This document shows positions 6,450 through 7,099 of a stretch of 7,099 nucleotides of DNA, piece by piece. The notes beneath the pieces are model-generated. The model saw nothing but the letters and a program-made list of their open reading frames with translations. It searched no databases and was not told the origin of the DNA. The position numbers were made by a program, and so were the translations under genes. The DNA comes from an uncultured Clostridium sp. (GTDB lineage: Bacteria; Bacillota; Clostridia; Lachnospirales; Lachnospiraceae): assembly GCA_958349075.1 (NCBI GenBank), contig CATWBR010000235.1, forward strand, positions 1 to 7,099, given 5' to 3'. Within the stretch, counting starts at the first letter, position 1; the number at the start of each line of letters is the position of its first letter.

Positions 6450-6710
6450 TTAGTATTCGATCTCATCTTCAGGAGTATTATCGTCATTGATAATCTTAAC
6501 TTTGGACTGATACAGCTCGTCAATGGCAATGGAAAGCGGTTTTCTCGCATCGGCCGGTACGGCGGACTCTTCCCCCGCGATCAACTGTCTGGCACGCTTT
6601 GCCGTGGCAATCACGATTGAATAACGGCTCTGGATTAACGGCTCATCGCCAGGCTCCACACCGCTGTTTACAACTTTAATTAAATCATTATAGGATGGAC
6701 GTAACATCAT
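6450..6710 (-). CDS. rpoZ: DNA-directed RNA polymerase subunit omega
   Basis: The 86-residue protein is the small omega subunit, which binds the C-terminal region of the beta' subunit and helps RNA polymerase assemble. The family pattern is clear: MLRPSYNDLI at the start (2-11), SRYSIVIATAKRARQLI (28-44) holding the core helix, and RKPLSIAIDELYQSKVKI (56-73), then an acidic tail ending in EDEIEY. Size is normal for a Firmicute omega. Two ATG codons stand in a row. The first (6710) is used because AAAGGAG already lies eleven bases before it and would be too far from the second. That binding site overlaps the gmk stop codon, and only 17 bases separate the genes. gmk-rpoZ is a common pair in Firmicutes. 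Confidence 0.95.
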   Translation of the reverse strand: MMLRPSYNDLIKVVNSGVEPGDEPLIQSRYSIVIATAKRARQLIAGEESAVPADARKPLSIAIDELYQSKVKIINDDNTPEDEIEY

Positions 6711-6727
6711 AATAGATCAGGCTCCTT

Positions 6728-7099
6728 TCAAAAGTCCTTCATTTCTTCTCTGATTGTTCTGATAAAAGTTAAATGACTGCTCACCTTGGCATGCATCGAC
6801 TGGATTAGATTGTGCATCCTGTCCACACATTCGTCAATGTCATCATTGACCAGGAGGAAATCATAATTTTCAATTCCTTCAGCCTCTTTTGCTGCTCTTG
6901 AAAGTCTCGCATTGATCGTTTCAATCGGCTCCGTGCCTCTGTTCACAAGGCGGCGGCGCAGCTCCTCTGCGCTGGGAGGCGTTATAAACACCAGGACTGC
7001 CTCGGGAAACTTCTCTTTAATCTTGAGCGCTCCCTGAATCTCAATTTCCAAAAGCACGTCTTTGCCGGCTTTCATGCTGGAATCCACATACTCTCTCGG
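6728..7099 (-). CDS. gmk: Guanylate kinase, 5' end outside the window
   Basis: Only the last 123 residues are present, out of about 200 expected. Guanylate kinase transfers phosphate from ATP to GMP or dGMP in the cytoplasm. The visible part begins in the GMP-binding region with PREYVDSSM (1-9), followed by the AGKDVLLEIEIQGALKIKEK strand and helix (11-30) and FITPPSAEELRRRL (38-51). The lid region RGTEPIETINARLSRA (54-69) and the NYDFLLVNDD strand (78-87) follow; all are typical of the family. The P-loop lies outside the window. The frame is open up to the window edge, so the GTG at 7087 is an internal valine codon and not a start. The end overlaps the rpoZ ribosome binding site. Confidence 0.95.
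   Translation of the reverse strand, partial: PREYVDSSMKAGKDVLLEIEIQGALKIKEKFPEAVLVFITPPSAEELRRRLVNRGTEPIETINARLSRAAKEAEGIENYDFLLVNDDIDECVDRMHNLIQSMHAKVSSHLTFIRTIREEMKDF

Overview
The window is a stretch of ordinary chromosome in which every supported gene lies on the minus strand, so it reads from right to left: gmk (5' end outside the window), rpoZ, rimO, pgsA, cinA, two genes of unknown function, a DUF2953 (YtfI-like) gene, a gerW/ytfJ-type gene and the start of a small membrane-protein gene. The protein sequences, the strong AGGAGG-type ribosome binding sites, the spore-associated GerW protein and the gmk-rpoZ-rimO-pgsA-cinA order suggest an endospore-forming clostridium, most likely a Lachnospiraceae member. 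This is inference from recalled family sequences, not a database match.

Right part (about 3245-7099): housekeeping genes. Gmk makes GDP/dGDP, RpoZ is the omega subunit of RNA polymerase, RimO methylthiolates ribosomal protein S12, PgsA makes the precursor of phosphatidylglycerol, and CinA handles damaged or deamidated pyridine nucleotides. A hairpin followed by a T-run lies between rpoZ and rimO and probably ends most gmk-rpoZ transcripts. rimO, pgsA and cinA are tightly packed (17-base overlap, then a 2-base gap), as expected for a translationally coupled operon.

Middle part (about 1600-3244): a 406-residue soluble helical protein and a 107-residue protein, neither with a function I recognise. 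They overlap by 14 bases. The start of the larger one is unclear. Its frame stays open for 24 protein-like codons upstream of the first usual start codon. Further upstream an ATG with an excellent ribosome binding site lies in the same frame but is cut off by TGA and TAG stops. The 114 bases between cinA and the TTG start hold this puzzle.

Left part (1-1610): DUF2953 membrane protein, GerW-family protein (the ytfI-ytfJ pair of Bacillus) and, after an 80-base gap with a possible sigma-E-like promoter, a tiny hydrophobic protein starting at GTG and running off the window edge.

I found no mobile element, CRISPR array, RNA gene, phage gene or defence system. Nothing here is a clear new system. 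The most open questions are the two unknown genes between cinA and the spore-related pair, and how the larger one is started.
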